A DNA stretch of 64,000 nucleotides from Prinia subflava (taxonomy: Eukaryota > Chordata > Aves > Passeriformes > Cisticolidae), in NCBI RefSeq assembly GCF_021018805.1, contig NW_026960608.1, positions 1,612,001 to 1,676,000 of the forward strand, in the 5' to 3' direction. The position numbers and the translations under genes are program-made. Every line of letters begins with the position of its first letter. Positions within the stretch are counted from its first letter, which is position 1. Below the pieces are notes generated by a model. The model saw only the letters and a program-made list of their open reading frames with translations, searched no databases and was not told the origin of the DNA. Positions 47,731-60,067 of the stretch are shown here, one piece after another.

Positions 47731-48862
47731 TTACTGGATACCAAGCTCCCTTTCTCCTTTTCTACGATATGCATCTCTCAATGCTTTACCATGAACTGTT
47801 GTCAGTGAAGTTAACATTGCTATTCGTTGCAACATTCTCCAGTTCCAAATAAGCATCACAAAGGACAAAACCATGCTTGTGCTAATCAGGATCAATAACA
47901 CAATGCTTGGATGAACTAATGCATTAAGGCACCCAGTCCCTGTTGGTGACCATCCAAAAATTGCATCCCACTTTTGGTGAGATGTTTCTGTTTCCGGTCT
48001 CTTAAAGACTCTTGGTATGGCTTCTGTGTCATGATGAATGGTAATCAGCGTCTTCCTTCCCATGTCTCTAATTTCTCTAAGAATTGTCTTCAGTTTCTCA
48101 TGTTTCAACAGATGCTTGACCAAAGTTAAATTCATCCCTATAGGCACAGGGGATATTTCCTGTACTGTAGTCAAATTTGCCTTTATATACTGATGGGAGA
48201 TCACGGGTGCTCGATATCAGAAGTCGCAGCCCTTAATTCTGACAAAATTACAAATGCATAAATTGGATTGGGTTTCGTTTATGATTAGCTCATCCACCAC
48301 TATTGTGGGGGATGGTGTCCTGAGACATACACAGCCCTGACCTATGTACACCAGTAAAGTTGTTTGATTAACTGTATGAACCTCGAAATGACAAATACTT
48401 TGGTCCGTATCCAGGCAAATATCTTGATCATCATTTATGTTCCCTTCACATATAAATCCTAACTGTTTCCTCATGGCACAAGACTCCATATTAATAGTCT
48501 TCCATTTTCCTTTAACTTCCCGTGCCCACATCCTGTGTTCAGAAGGATATGAGAGTACCCTGATGGTTTAGTCCTAAGGCAACTATTGGGTGTATCAGAC
48601 TCACTGACACATTATGCATGGTTAAAACAAAGGCAGTTACCATGCTTGTTACAGGATTATAGGTGAAATTAACCAGGATCCACCATAACTGAAGTTCTCT
48701 CTCTAAATCAGAGGCATGATCCCAAACAATTTTGCGAATCTCAGCAGGGAATGTGTCTTCACTACCTTCTCTAATAATTGAGGCAGCCACTGACTGCATC
48801 CATAATTGTGCTTGTACACATCCAAGGGCCAAGGACGTTTTGACTAGCTGTTCCCATGGCAT
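47731..48862 (-). pseudogene. ERV env, transmembrane-subunit part
   Basis: Open pieces 48862-48539, 48531-48217 and 48204-47731. The last holds a strongly hydrophobic membrane segment (VLLILISTSMVLSFVMLIW) followed by a short basic tail, placing it at the C-terminus of Env, directly before the 3' LTR. Stops separate the pieces. Confidence 0.7.
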
Positions 48863-49973
48863 TTACTATTAACCCATGATCTTGTTCTTCTATGCCTTCC
48901 CACTCTTGTAATATTTTAGACATTTTCCACTGACTAGTACCTAATGCTAGTAGGGAAGATTGCAAAGGTTGTTGTAATTTAACTACGTCCCTGCGAGTTG
49001 CAGTCAATTTGTTCATTATTACCTCTGAGTCTATTGTATTCAAAATCCCCAGTCATGTTCCTAGTATCCCTGTAAGGTCTCTTTTCTGCCTAAAAGCATC
49101 AGGTGCACGTTTCTGCAACCAAGTAGTCCAATCTATGAAGGAAGTCTTAAGGAAGGGGGTGCACTCCGATCAAATGGCAGAAGCATTTACTTGCATTTCC
49201 ACTTCTACTCTCTTCAAGGACCATTCTGGATTCAGTAACAGCCTTTGGATCCCCACCTTCTTGACAGCGTATGGCCCAATTTTCGTGATTGTAGGCTGGA
49301 TTACTTTCCCTAGGGTGGTTTGGACTTGAGTAATTTCAGGTTCCTCTGGTCTTTGGGTTGGCGGATTTATTCCTTCTTCCTCACTTTAGGGGTCAACACA
49401 GTCCTGAGTAATGTTATAGTCCAATCTATACCCCTTAACTCTACACCCCTGTATCTCAAATCTAAATGCGGGAAAATCAGACAGGCACATTTCACAGCAT
49501 TCAGAATCAATTTGGAGTAACTCCATGGGTTTTTGGCAAGACCCATGATATCCAATCTGAATAAATGCATATTCACAGCCCCAAACATTTCTACCTTCCC
49601 AAACCTTAGCACCGGTAACCTTCAACATTTGGTACAACAGTTTACGAGATTGTGCGTCGTACGCTTTTCCTTGACAAACATGCCTCCTAATAATATGGTA
49701 CCAGCGCGGTCTTTCATTGGTTTCAGCTATAGTTATGGCTACTACCATACGAGATACAATTTTCCATGCTACCATTTCTATCCAGGGTCTATTCATCTTT
49801 CCCGAGTAAGTTTCAATTTCAGTTCATTATCACCCAGCGTTGCTTTCCAAGGGGCTCCTGGAGCCTTCTTCACTCCAATCCAAGTGTTCTGTTCTTTAAT
49901 CTTAATTGCAGTAAACGTGGTAAGCAGTACTTGGAACGGCCTTCCTACTGTGGTTCCAGGGTTTTCTCTGTAA
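48771..49973 (-). pseudogene. ERV env, surface-subunit part
   Basis: Open pieces 49796-49386 and 49043-48771 lie between integrase and the transmembrane part. They are Cys-rich with possible N-glycosylation sites. The assignment is mainly by position and order, and the frame is broken several times. Confidence 0.5.
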
Positions 49974-50008
49974 GAGACTTAACATAGACATAATCTCCAG
50001 GCTGTATG

Positions 50009-50275
50009 TTATGCACTGGCCCATCTAACCCCCTGCTCCGGGTTCCAGACACATTTTTCGATTTTCCTGAGTTGTTTACTCAGGGCTATCAAATAGGAGG
50101 TCATTGTCTCTTCTCCAACTTGGGTAGAAATTCCCTTTGATACCCCATATGGTCTCCCATAAAGCATTTCAAAAGGGCTTAACTTCTGTCTTGTTCTATG
50201 CTTAGTTCGAATTCGCAATAATGCCAGTGGGAGAGATTGGGGCCAGGGCAAATTAACTTCTTGCCCTAGCCTCAC
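50009..50275 (-). pseudogene. ERV integrase C-terminal part
   Basis: Continues the integrase after a stop codon at about 50291. It has the LSPFEMLYGRPYG motif and is close to the matching part of the intron-4 ERV. Confidence 0.75.
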
Positions 50276-50290
50276 AATTTGTTGTTTAAT

Positions 50291-51718
50291 TCAATGATTC
50301 ATTTTCTCTACTTGTCCACTTGACTGAGGATGATATGGAGTATGGAGTTCCCAGTTTATACCCAAGTGGTGACTAACTTGCTGTACTACCTTTGAAATAA
50401 AGTGAGGTCCTCTATCTGAGGATATTGTGGCTGGAACTCTGAAGCTTGGTATTATTTCTTCCAACAGTGTCTTAGTTACCTCCCGAGCTTTTGCAGTTCT
50501 GGTGGGGAAAGCTTCTGGCCATCCTGGAAAGGTATCTGTCAGTACCAGTAAATATCTATACCCCCCTTTTCTTGGAAGTTCTGAAAAGTCAATTTGCCAC
50601 TGCTGCCCAGGTCCCTGACCTCTTCCAATTTGACCGAGTTTTGGTTTGGGGGTATTCTTAGGATTAGTCTGGAGACAAAGATCACACTGTTGAGTCACTT
50701 GTGTGATGGTGGTATATAGATTTCTAGCAATAATCTTTTCAACTAGATAGTTGTACAGAGCATCCACTCCCCAGTGTGTCTTTTTATGTTCCTCTCTTAC
50801 TAGGGACCATAATATATGAGAGGGGACTACCAGTTTTCCTTCTGTAGTTACAGCCCATCCTTCCTGGTTATATGTTCCCTTTTGATCCTCAATCAATTCT
50901 TTATCTTTCTTATTGTATGTTGGCTTACCTTCAGGGACTATCTGTCCATCTGGAATTAAGGTTGCTTGAACAATTACCTCACGTTTTGCTGCCTGTTTTG
51001 CCTCTCTGTCCCCCAGTTCATTTCCTTCTTCCAATTCCGAGCTCACCTTTTGATGTGCCTTAATGTGCATGATTGCTACTTTCTCAGGCATCTGGACTGC
51101 TTCCAGTAATCGCATTATCTCTCGTGCATGTTTGATATTCTTTCCCTGTGAATTTAACAGTCCCCTTTCCTTCCAAATAGCTCCATGTGCATGCACAACT
51201 CCGAATGCATATCTTGAGTCTGAGTAGATATTTATTTTCCTTCCTTTTGCCATTTCCAAGGCTTGGGTTAAGGCAATTAACTCAGCTTTCTGTGCAGAGG
51301 TATTTATAGGTAATGGTCCGGATTCTATTACCTTCTTACTTGTGGTAACTGCATACCCAGCGTATCGTTTCCCGCTGATGACATAGCTACTTCCATCAGA
51401 GAACCAGGTTTCTGTGTCATCGAAAGGGGTGTCCTTCAAGTCTGGATGGTTGGAGTAGGTGGCTTCAATAGTCTTCAAGCAGTCATGATGTACTGACTCT
51501 CCTTGGTTTCCACTGAGGAAAGAGGCTGGATTGACAATATTAGTTACCACTATTTCCACATCATCTTGTTCTACCATAATGGCTTGGTATTTCAGGAACC
51601 TCTGTGGGGATAGCCAGTGTCCTCCTTTCACTTCTAACACTGCAGACACTGTGTGAGACTCCAGTACAGTCATTTTCTGGCCTAAAGTGAATTTACGTGC
51701 TTCTTGGATATTTATCAC
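50291..51718 (-). CDS. ERV RNase H-integrase, 475-codon open stretch
   Basis: The longest open frame of the window. RNase H acidic residues are in WFSDGSSY, AELIALTQ and IYSDSRYAFG, with HIKAHQKV following. The integrase zinc region has CDLCLQTNP. The catalytic core has WQIDFSEL, SSDRGPHF and SSGQVEK, in the expected D, D-35-E spacing. The frame ends with a stop just after the third catalytic residue. It is a fragment of a Pol polyprotein with no start of its own, so it is a well-preserved remnant and not a host gene. Confidence 0.85.
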   Translation of the reverse strand: MINIQEARKFTLGQKMTVLESHTVSAVLEVKGGHWLSPQRFLKYQAIMVEQDDVEIVVTNIVNPASFLSGNQGESVHHDCLKTIEATYSNHPDLKDTPFDDTETWFSDGSSYVISGKRYAGYAVTTSKKVIESGPLPINTSAQKAELIALTQALEMAKGRKINIYSDSRYAFGVVHAHGAIWKERGLLNSQGKNIKHAREIMRLLEAVQMPEKVAIMHIKAHQKVSSELEEGNELGDREAKQAAKREVIVQATLIPDGQIVPEGKPTYNKKDKELIEDQKGTYNQEGWAVTTEGKLVVPSHILWSLVREEHKKTHWGVDALYNYLVEKIIARNLYTTITQVTQQCDLCLQTNPKNTPKPKLGQIGRGQGPGQQWQIDFSELPRKGGYRYLLVLTDTFPGWPEAFPTRTAKAREVTKTLLEEIIPSFRVPATISSDRGPHFISKVVQQVSHHLGINWELHTPYHPQSSGQVEKMNH

Positions 51719-51817
51719 AACTGCTGCTACAGCTCTGAGACATCCTGGCCATCCCTTGGCTGCTGTATCAAGCTGTTTGGAAAAGTAGGCAACTGCCCTT
51801 TGGTATGGGCCCAGGTT

Positions 51818-52637
51818 CTATGCCAGTATTCCCAGGGCGATCCTCTGTTTCTCATAGGAAAACAGAAAGAATGGTTTACTCACGTCAGGAAGTCTTAAGG
51901 CTGGGGCTGACATAAGAGCTTCCTTTAACTGGGAAAAGGCTCGGGTGGCCTCCTTGGTCCACTGGAGATCTTTATTCCCTTTTGCTATGAGTTCATACAA
52001 AGGTTTAACAAGAAACCCATAGTTGTAGATCCATAATCTACACCATCCTGTCATTCCCAAAAAGGTTCGCAGTTCCTTTATCCTCTGGGGTTGTGGGGTC
52101 TGGCATAGTGCTTCTTTACAATCCTGCCCTAGAGTCCGCTGTCCAGCACTAACTTCATACCCTAGGTAGATCACCTTCTGCTTTACCACTTGAGCCTTTT
52201 TCTTTGATACTCTGTGCCCTTGTAGCCCCAAAAATTTTAAAAGACACCTTCCAGGCCACACATGCTTTTTCTGTCTGAGTGGCTATTAGGAGGTCGTCTA
52301 GGTACTGCAGTAGCTTTCCTTCTTCTGAGGGGGCCTCCCAGGCCTCTAAGTCCTTTGCGAGTTGTTCTCCTAACAGGGTCGGGGAGTTTTTGAAACCCTG
52401 GGGGAGCACTGTCCACGTGAGCTGGGTTTTACGTCCACTCCTAGAGTTCTCCCATTCAAAGGCAAAAATTTTCTGACTGGCTTCATGGAGAGGGAGGCAA
52501 AAGAAGGCATCTTTCAAGTCTAAAACAGGGAACCAGGTTAATTCTGGTGTTAAACATGTCAATAGGCTACATGGGTTTGCTACCACCAGGTAAAGATCCT
52601 CAGTTATTCTGTTAACAGCTCGTAGGTCGTGTACCAC
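51818..52637 (-). pseudogene. ERV reverse transcriptase
   Basis: Pieces 52637-52155 and 52261-51818, overlapping in different frames (a frameshift near 52200). The first has VLDLKDAFFCLPL and LLQYLDDLLIA with the catalytic YLDD typical of gamma-like RT. The second has LGYEVSAGQRTL and the connection region. A TGA just upstream of 52637 cuts the N-terminal part (KPDGSY before, VVHDLRAVN after). Confidence 0.88.
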
Positions 52638-52702
52638 TCAATATGATCCATCAGGTTTCCAAACAGGCAAAATGGGAGTATTAAAGTCAGACTGGCATTC
52701 CT

Positions 52703-53266
52703 TTAGTAGTCCTTGTTGTAAGAATTTTTAATCACTGGCCTGATTCTTTCCCTGTCCTCTTTTCTTAAAGGGTACTGTTTAATCCTGACTGGTTGTTTTC
52801 CTTCCTTAAGACTGATTACTATAGGAGGTGCATTTTTTGCTCTTCCTGGCACATTAGATGCCCATACCCCAGGGAACACCTGATTAACAATTTCTTCACT
52901 GATTTGTCCTTCAATCTCAGTGGCTGTTAATATTAAACTCAACACTTCTACATATCGTTGATCATTTACCTCCAAAATAATCTCCCCATCCTTAAAGATA
53001 ATAGTTGCTTGTAATTGTTCTAATAAGTCCCTTCCCAAGAGAGTCTTTGGAGACTTGGGCAGATATAAAAATTTGTGAGTGCCCCATTGTTTCCCAAATT
53101 TGTATTTTAGTGGTTTACAAAAGTAAGCCTTTTCAGATTGACCAGTAGCCCCTTGTACTGTAACATAATCTTTTCCCACAGACACCAGAGCTCTATTCAA
53201 TACTGAGTATGTTGATCCCGTGTCAACTAAAAATTCTACCCCCTTTCCTTCTTCCCCCAGCCTCAT
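52703..53266 (-). pseudogene. ERV protease and start of pol
   Basis: 187 open codons with the active-site FLVDTGSTYSVLN near 53230 and the flexible region LLGRDLLEQL. The stretch then runs into the N-terminal RT linker, where it ends in a stop. Confidence 0.85.
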
Positions 53267-53339
53267 TGATATAACTAGGGGATCCTCTGGGGTAGGATCT
53301 CCCAGTCCTCTTCAATCCTCTTTGACACCAGCAATCATT

Positions 53340-54731
53340 CCCTTTCCTTTGTCCCTGCTCCATTTGGGACACTCATTTTTCCAATGTCCAAATCCTTTAC
53401 AGAAGGCACATTGATCCCTACCCAAAGTTCCTTACATCAGGCCCTTTTAATTTCTGAAGTTTGTGCCTAATATCAGCTGTTGATTGGCCCAAAAACAGGT
53501 GTACCAATTGTTGAATCCCCACATCTTCTCTAGGATCTAAAGTTGTATAGCGGCGCATTGCATTCCTCAATCGTTCCAAAAACTTGGATGGTGATTCCAA
53601 GGGTCCCTTGTTTGACATTATATAACTCTGACCAATTTATGGTTTTAGGGATTGCTTGTTCCATCCCTTTTGCTATCCATTCCTGATAACCTTCTAGCTT
53701 CTTCATGTTGCCTGATTTGCTTGGTTTCCAATCTGGTTTCTGAAGGGGGAAATAGTCCTTTACATCTAATTGCTGGTCCCTATAATAATCCCCTGCTAAA
53801 TCTCCTGCTGTTTTCAAAACTAACTGCTTTTCCGTCTCAGTTAATGACTCCAGTGGTAACTGTATGTGAGACCAGTCTGGGTTATGTTGTTTAATTAAAT
53901 AACACAGATGCTGTGCTGTAGCTGCTGGATCATCATGGTAGTTCTTAACAACCTTTTGCCATGATTCTAAATCAATACTTGAAAAAGGTGCTTTAACTAT
54001 TAGTGGGTCCCTGTCTGGTCCTACTGCTTCCTGCAGAGGTGCTATCACAATCTGTTGTCTGGTCCTGGATGATACTGGACTGCTAGGGGGTGATCTGCCA
54101 GGAGATGGTCTCCTACGGGATGCTCTGCTAGGAGGTGAGCTACTAGGAGATGATCTACTGCGGGATGCTCTGCTAGGGGTTGAGTGAGCCTCTAAATCTG
54201 CATCCCTTTCCTCCCCTTCCTCCTCCTGTCTCTTAGGAGGAGGTATCAGTAGATCAAATGGGTCTTCGTCCTGATCTTCCACCTGGTCTCATTTTATACC
54301 TTGTCTGATTTTATACATCTTTGCCTGATGCTACAGGCTGAACAACATCTCTTTAATTTCTCCTTCTTTGCTTTATTTTCTTTTTCTAAAGCTAACACCA
54401 GAGGGTCACGAGGCGCCCTAATCCCACAATCCCTCTGCCATTCAGGGTGGTCTCAGAGAGAGAAGAACATATCACAATATGAGACTTGGCTCCACTTGCC
54501 CTCCCTCCTTAAAAATAACATAAATTGTAACAAAGTATTGTAGTCCAACTTCCCTGTGGGAGGTCACTTTACATCTTCGTCTAATCTATATAAGGGCCAC
54601 CACTGACTACAATATTTTATAAGGGTGGACTTATTTTCAGTGCCTCCCATTCCCACAACTTCCTTCCAATGTGCTATAACACAGCCTAACGAGCTGGCTT
54701 TAAGAACTTCTATGCTCTGCCCAGCTCCCAT
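53340..54731 (-). pseudogene. ERV gag (matrix, capsid, nucleocapsid remnants)
   Basis: The matrix start is MGAGQSIEVL at 54731, a classic N-myristoylation signal; its frame stops at 54564. A 250-codon piece (54282-53530) holds an acidic, Ser/Arg/Pro-rich repeat segment followed by capsid. A piece to 53418 carries the major homology region (PLESPSKFLERLRNA). One zinc knuckle CX2CX4HX4C (CAFCKGFGHWKNEC, about 53415-53365) marks nucleocapsid. The number of interruptions rules out a Gag protein. Confidence 0.85.
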
Positions 54732-55773
54732 TATCTCTTTCTTTGTACCTTGCTTTGCCCCGTCCAAGTTTTCCTCTCGGAACTTTATGGTCACTTTCAG
54801 TAATTTCTCAGGGACGAACTAATTCAAGTCAGAATTCCCACTCTGCTGTAATTATATCTTTTGACACAAGATGGCAGTGTTGTATCACAAATGAACTAAG
54901 AAAAATATTCACTTAATATATTGCCTCGAGAGAGAACAATGATAACACAAAGAACCAGGATAAAATTACAGTAAAAACAACAATAGCACGACAACGAAGC
55001 AAAACACAACAACAAGGCAGGACACGATGACGAGGCAACAATATAAGTAACAACAAAACAACAATAAGATAGATCTACTCCTCCATTTTTCTCAATGTGC
55101 AAACCACAAACTTAACACACCTGAATGCAAAGCATATCACACAATTATTCATGCTTTTATCAACAAACACTCTGCTCACTTGTATCCCACTCTACACAAT
55201 ACTCCTGCTTTCTTTCACCCAAAGAACTAGATGGGGGTAGATAATTCCTCACTCCGCTCGCCCGCTCTCAGGACACTTTTTAATCACTTCCACTTTTCAA
55301 CACTATTACAATGCCCGGGCTCACACACACTACCTTTGGCTCCGATAACACAGAAACATGAATCCACTCAATCTGCGTTCTAGGGTCGCTTCGCGGCTGC
55401 TCTATCAGTCAGCGAATTCCTTCACCGGCCCCCTCTTCCTCCCTCTTCCTTATCCATAAACCTGTGGGGGATGAAGGAGCGGCATGGGTCCTTCCTCTGG
55501 CTGCACTATCAGCCAGCATCTTGCAAGCCTTGCCCTAGGGACTGTGTTGTACACAGGATGTCTCCTGCGATTTACCAACAGCCCTCCAACCTTGCGTACG
55601 TACGTCTTACAACCCCCTTAAAGTAGATACGTACTGTTTGATCCACGTACCAGGGGCTCTTATCTGTAGCTGCAGTAAGCGAGCCAAGGTCACAGAGTCC
55701 TCCTCCAGGAAACTCCCGGTGGCGCCTTGGATTCCTCTGTTCCTTAGCCCGATTTCGGCAGACAGACAGAATT

Positions 55774-55791
55774 GTCCCATCAGCGTCGCCA
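55774..55791 (-). other. primer-binding site of the class I provirus
   Basis: Two bases after the 5' LTR the minus strand reads TGGCGACGCTGATGGGAC. The TGG start fits a tRNA CCA end. I could not assign the tRNA. Confidence 0.6.
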
Positions 55792-55793
55792 AA

Positions 55794-56333
55794 TGAAATG
55801 CAGTAATAACTCCACAACCCAAAAGTTGTAAAGTAGGTACGTAGTTTATTCAGTGCTGGATGCAGGGGGAGAGCATAGTCCCAAATCATGCGTACCCCCA
55901 TCTCCACAGTTTCCCTATTTATTCACAAAAATCATGCATATTCTATGATGCCTATACATATTCAGTATCTATCCCCGCCTATTATCCACAGGATATGGAA
56001 ATTAGCTGTGGCTGTGCAGTCCACCCTTTTTACTGAGTCGGTGGTCTTTAAATGAGTCTGGGGCCTGAAGGGATGAAGGCTCGAGGATCTTCATCGCTGT
56101 TGAACTTTCAAACTTGAGTGTCTCTGCATGGGCAGTTTCCCTTTGTTTCATATCTTTTGGCAAGCTCAGCAGTTTTTATCAGAGGCCCCTTCTGTATTCT
56201 GCAAGCTCATCAGAAATGAGAAATCCCCATCTAAGTTTCATATAAGTAAAATAATGAATACCGTATGTTCATATATCTATATATTGCCTAAGCTATTCTA
56301 AATTCCCTTTTAACTCTTAAATCTCCTGTTTCA
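55794..56333 (-). repeat. 5' LTR of the class I provirus
   Basis: 540 bases with inverted ends TGAAA and TTTCA. An AATAAA complement near 55850 marks the R region. Confidence 0.9.
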
Positions 56334-56340
56334 TTAGGAG

Positions 56341-57348
56341 ACAGAAAGCAAAGGGTTAATACGGTTGACCTGGCCGACCCGGGTGACTTGGCATTCAGTC
56401 AAGTGCACACCTGCTATTTCAGAGACACTACTTAAATACCCTTTCTATTGCATCAGTCTGTTGCATATGCATGAATTATTATGCATATTCATCTTTTTCC
56501 AAGAACAGTTTAGCATGGCAACTCCTTGGGTCTGCCTTTTTAGAGCATGCGTGTTTCTTGGCTGTGTCTTCATTATCACCTCCAGTTTGGGCTGTGGTCT
56601 ATGCTTTCTTCAGGTGGCAGGTGCTGATAATTTGGCATATCAATAGCAGGGTCCTCTTCACATGTTCATTGGATGTTATCCCAACCAAACAGTTCAATTG
56701 CAAGCATAACTATACACCATGACAAAGCAAAACCATAAAATCTATATCCTTACAGCAGAGTTAACATTATACATTTAACATTCATTTTAATATTTGCGAA
56801 TGATTCATTAAAATACAAATATCAATTTAATATCAATATCCAACTGTGACAGACAAAAACCTCTCTAACAGTTAAAGTTAGAAAGTGTATGTTTATTGTG
56901 ACTGCAGCCCACCAAGCTGCTTCTCAGCACAAACCAAGCCAAACTGGAGCCACTACTGCTCCCAGAACACAGCAAAACTGGCAATCCTGCTGCCACCGCT
57001 GCCCCACCTCGGGACACAGGCTACAAACTCCTGGTGCTGCTACCAGCACCACCTGAAACACAAACCACAAATACCAGACTCCGCAGAACTTACATAACCC
57101 AATCAGGCCTCTGCTTTGCATAAGACATCTCTTATGACTTATAAGCTGCCTCTATTCAAAGGTACCCATTTCCAATATTTGTTAAACATACCTTTTTGTC
57201 CATAGTTTTGGCAGGTCCTGGTCTTTCCCCGGGGTGTCAGCGGGGCCGTGGGAGCCCTCTTCCCATAAAATTCTGGGTGGGTGCCCAGAGGGGGTCCCAG
57301 ACCCCGATGGCCCCTCGGCCAGAGAGAGCAGTCCCACCAGTCACCAAA
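56341..57348 (-). mobile_element. retroviral LTR debris and leader
   Basis: A second copy of the motif tgtgacagacaaaaacc...gtgtatgtttattg starts at 56846 with a TGATTCATTAAAAT edge at 56801, like the LTR at 57349. Positions 57131-57346 look like a 5' leader with a primer site (minus strand TGGTGACTGGTGGGACTG at 57346-57329). No clean borders. Confidence 0.55.
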
Positions 57349-58035
57349 TGATTTATTAAAATATGAATATCGATCTAATATCAATATTCAACTGTGACAG
57401 ACAAAAACAGTTAAAGTCAGAAAGTGTATGTTTATTGCGACTCTGGGCAGCTCGTGGGATAGCTCCCTAATGCAAAAATCACAGGTAATTACAAAGCCTT
57501 TTATTTACAAAAATGTTGAATACACAAAATACAAATGCATATTCATACCCCTGTCACTTCCTCTTCTCCGCTTCGTATGCTAATTGACAAAAAGGCGATT
57601 AAGCATGGGTAGTTTGTTCCCTGAAATGGCTCGGTGGTCCTTTTGTGAGGAGTGGTCACCAAAAGGAGGAAGTAAAATGAGTCTTCCTCCTTCTAAACTT
57701 TCAACCTTTTCAATGCACATGTGATTAATGGCTGGTAGAACTCCCTGTTTCCTGTTTTCCAGGACTATTTCAGTGGGTTTCTGGAAACAGGAGGTCTGGT
57801 GTTGTATTGATTAGTTTCTCTGTTTGACAAGCAATGAGTTATTAAATCCGGAGTAGCTTATCTTAAATCCGGTTTCTTCTAACCATCCTCTAACTTTTAA
57901 CTGATTTCAGCAAAGCTTATCTATTCATTTCAGCTAAATCAGCAACATCTATTGTTAACTATAACCTTAGCTTTTCTCAAATCTTCAAAATTAGTGTCTC
58001 ACGAAAAGCTAATACTATAATACTTATCTATAACA
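57349..58035 (-). mobile_element. class I-type LTR with adjacent primer-binding site
   Basis: 687 bases from TGATTTATT to CTATAACA, preceded on the low side by two spacer bases and the primer site noted above, so it is a 5' LTR on the minus strand. The rest of the provirus is missing. Confidence 0.7.
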
Positions 58036-58810
58036 TATTATACTCCGGGATGGTCCGACTGCAGCCAGGTCTGGAGGAAGAGGATGTGCTGGAGACTCCC
58101 ATCCCAGTTCCTCAGAGACAGGGAGGAACCAAGAGCTACTCCCTCTGATCTGCCCTGCGGAACATTCCAGCAGCAGCTCTGGTGCTCCCTATCCACACTC
58201 AGAAAGGCGTTCAGCACCTGGATCAGCCAACTTGGATGGAGAGACATCCCAACCCTGCCTTGGGTTTGGGGGTACTGGGATCAGCCTGGGGAAAGAGGAG
58301 CAGCCCCATGGCTCTGGCAGTGCCTGGAGGAGCTGGAAAGCCCTCATCCAGCACAAGGGGCAGGCACAGGATTCCTGTGTGAGAATTCCTGTGCTGAGGC
58401 AGCTCTGATGCCAAGTCATTTGACTTTCATGAGTCAGAACGTGTGATTCAAAAACATCCTGGGAGGAGGGAGGGAGGAGGAATTCCAGACACTGACCTTA
58501 GACAACAAACAAAATCTACTTTTCTTTCCCTTTGTTTTAACAAAGAGGGGGAAAGGAGCATTTCCACAGGCTGGGATCAGGCTGGAACTCAGCACATGGA
58601 GCTGTGGGCTGTCACACCATTTATTACCAAGGCAGGAAAGAAAATGATGGTTTGCACTTCTGTGGGGCTTAGGATTTATCCCTAAACCCAGTGCATTACT
58701 CTTCTGCTCCCTCTGTGCCACCTTCTGTGGCAGTGTGTAAATTTAGGTTTATTAAGTTTATCGTTTTATTCCTTTGTTCTCTGCCTCGCACGTGAGTGCA
58801 CCTGTCATTA
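58036..58810. other. intergenic, no gene seen
   Basis: Unique-looking sequence. Open frames are short and overlap on both strands without coding character. Confidence 0.4.
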
Positions 58811-59175
58811 TGTAACAGTCCGTTACCTGTCATTCATGCTGCCCGCGGTTTTTGTATTCGTCCCCGCTTCCCCGGTTGGTAAAGTTAAATTTCCCGCATG
58901 CTTAACGGTCCTGGGGATCCCCTTCATTGGTTGTTGTACCTTCACACCTCCCTCTCACCTATCTGGATAAAACTCTGCGCAGACTGCTTTCGCGCAGTCG
59001 CGGCGCAGCCGGAACGCGTTTGTATGTGCAATAAAACTCCGCTGCTATCCGCTGCCTCCCTCCTGCCTCTGTCTGAGTCATTTCACCACCGCTGATGAGA
59101 GGATCTCTCAGAAACAAGAACCCCGTGGGAATCAGCATCGTTCGCGCGGCGTACGAACTGATCCCTCAAGCGATA
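58811..59175 (+). mobile_element. LTR-like element
   Basis: Starts TGTAACAGTCCG, has a TATA-like ggataaaactctgcgc (58972) and AATAAA (59030), and is CpG-rich downstream, the layout of a compact LTR. No target duplication was found; the right border is a guess. Confidence 0.55.
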
Positions 59176-59429
59176 TATTCACAGTGCCTGGGCTAGCTGG
59201 AATAGGGACGCTTAGGTCTCGAAACGCGGCACAGTGACAACCTTCCCCACCTGCCCACAGGTGACTTTCCACAATGAGAAGTATCACCAGAAGCTACTTG
59301 CAGGATTTCTGCTAGGAAAGCAGCAGAAGACAGGGTAAGCCAGTTCCCACAGGGCAGCCACTTGTCCCCAGGGCCACAAATGCCTTCTGGCCATGAATGC
59401 TTCTCCTCATGGACAGTCCTGTAGGGCAC

Positions 59430-59790
59430 AGTCGTGCTGGGAATCACGGGATCAGTGAGGTTGGAAAAGCCCTCCAAGACCCTCGAGTCCAAGGTGTGCC
59501 TGATGTCCACCTTGTCACTAGCCCAGAGCACTGTGCCGCATCCAGTCCTTCCTTGGACACCTCCAGTGATGGGGACTCCATCACCTCCCTGGGCAGTTCT
59601 GATGTTTAACAACCTTTTCCATGAAAGAATTCCTGCTGATGTCCAACCTAACCCTCCCCTGGCACAGCTTGAGGCTATTTCCTCTCATCCTGTCCCTGTT
59701 CCCTGGGAGCAGAGCCCGACCCCCACCTGGCTGCACCCTCCTGTCAGGGAGTTGTGCAGAGCCAGAAGGTCCCCCTGAGCCTCCTTTTCT
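59430..59790 (-). mobile_element. CR1 LINE fragment
   Basis: Reverse complement CR1: gatcagtgaggttggaaaag, ccagagcactgtgccgcatc, catcacctccctgggcagtt, ctgatgtccaacctaaccct, gaggctatttcctctcatcc. Confidence 0.88.
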
Positions 59791-60067
59791 CCAGGATAAA
59801 TGCAGAAAGACACATTCCACGGGCACCACACATTGGCCCAATGGAAGAGCAGCCACCCTTCCCCTCTGCTCAGACACAGGTTGTTTTCAGCATCAGAAAA
59901 CAGGAAATGGGGTCATGGCGTGTCCTGGCCCAGTGCCGACTCCTCTGTGCTGCGGGTCATTCATCCCAGGCAGCTGCTGGCCAGCTGGGAATCATTTGTT
60001 GGAGAAATCGGGAGCACAGCCTGGGCATGTGTCTTTGCTCAGGGTGCAAGATTTAAATCCTATCAAT

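Larger units (their letters stand above)
47151..56333 (-). mobile_element. class I (gamma-like) ERV provirus with gag, pol and env remnants
   Basis: LTRs at 47151-47698 (3') and 55794-56333 (5') flank a 8.1-kb interior. A 4-bp target duplication TTAG lies at 47147-47150 and 56334-56337, and a purine tract adjoins the 3' LTR (47699-47712). On the minus strand the order is primer site, gag, protease, RT, RNase H-integrase, env. By eye the LTRs differ at roughly 30 of 540 positions plus a few indels, so the insertion is not recent. Every gene except the RNase H-integrase stretch is interrupted. Confidence 0.92.

Noticed and set aside
50291..51718. The 475-codon integrase frame as a domesticated host gene
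   Set aside because: It sits in its normal place inside a provirus with LTRs and a target duplication, and has no start, promoter or separate exon structure.
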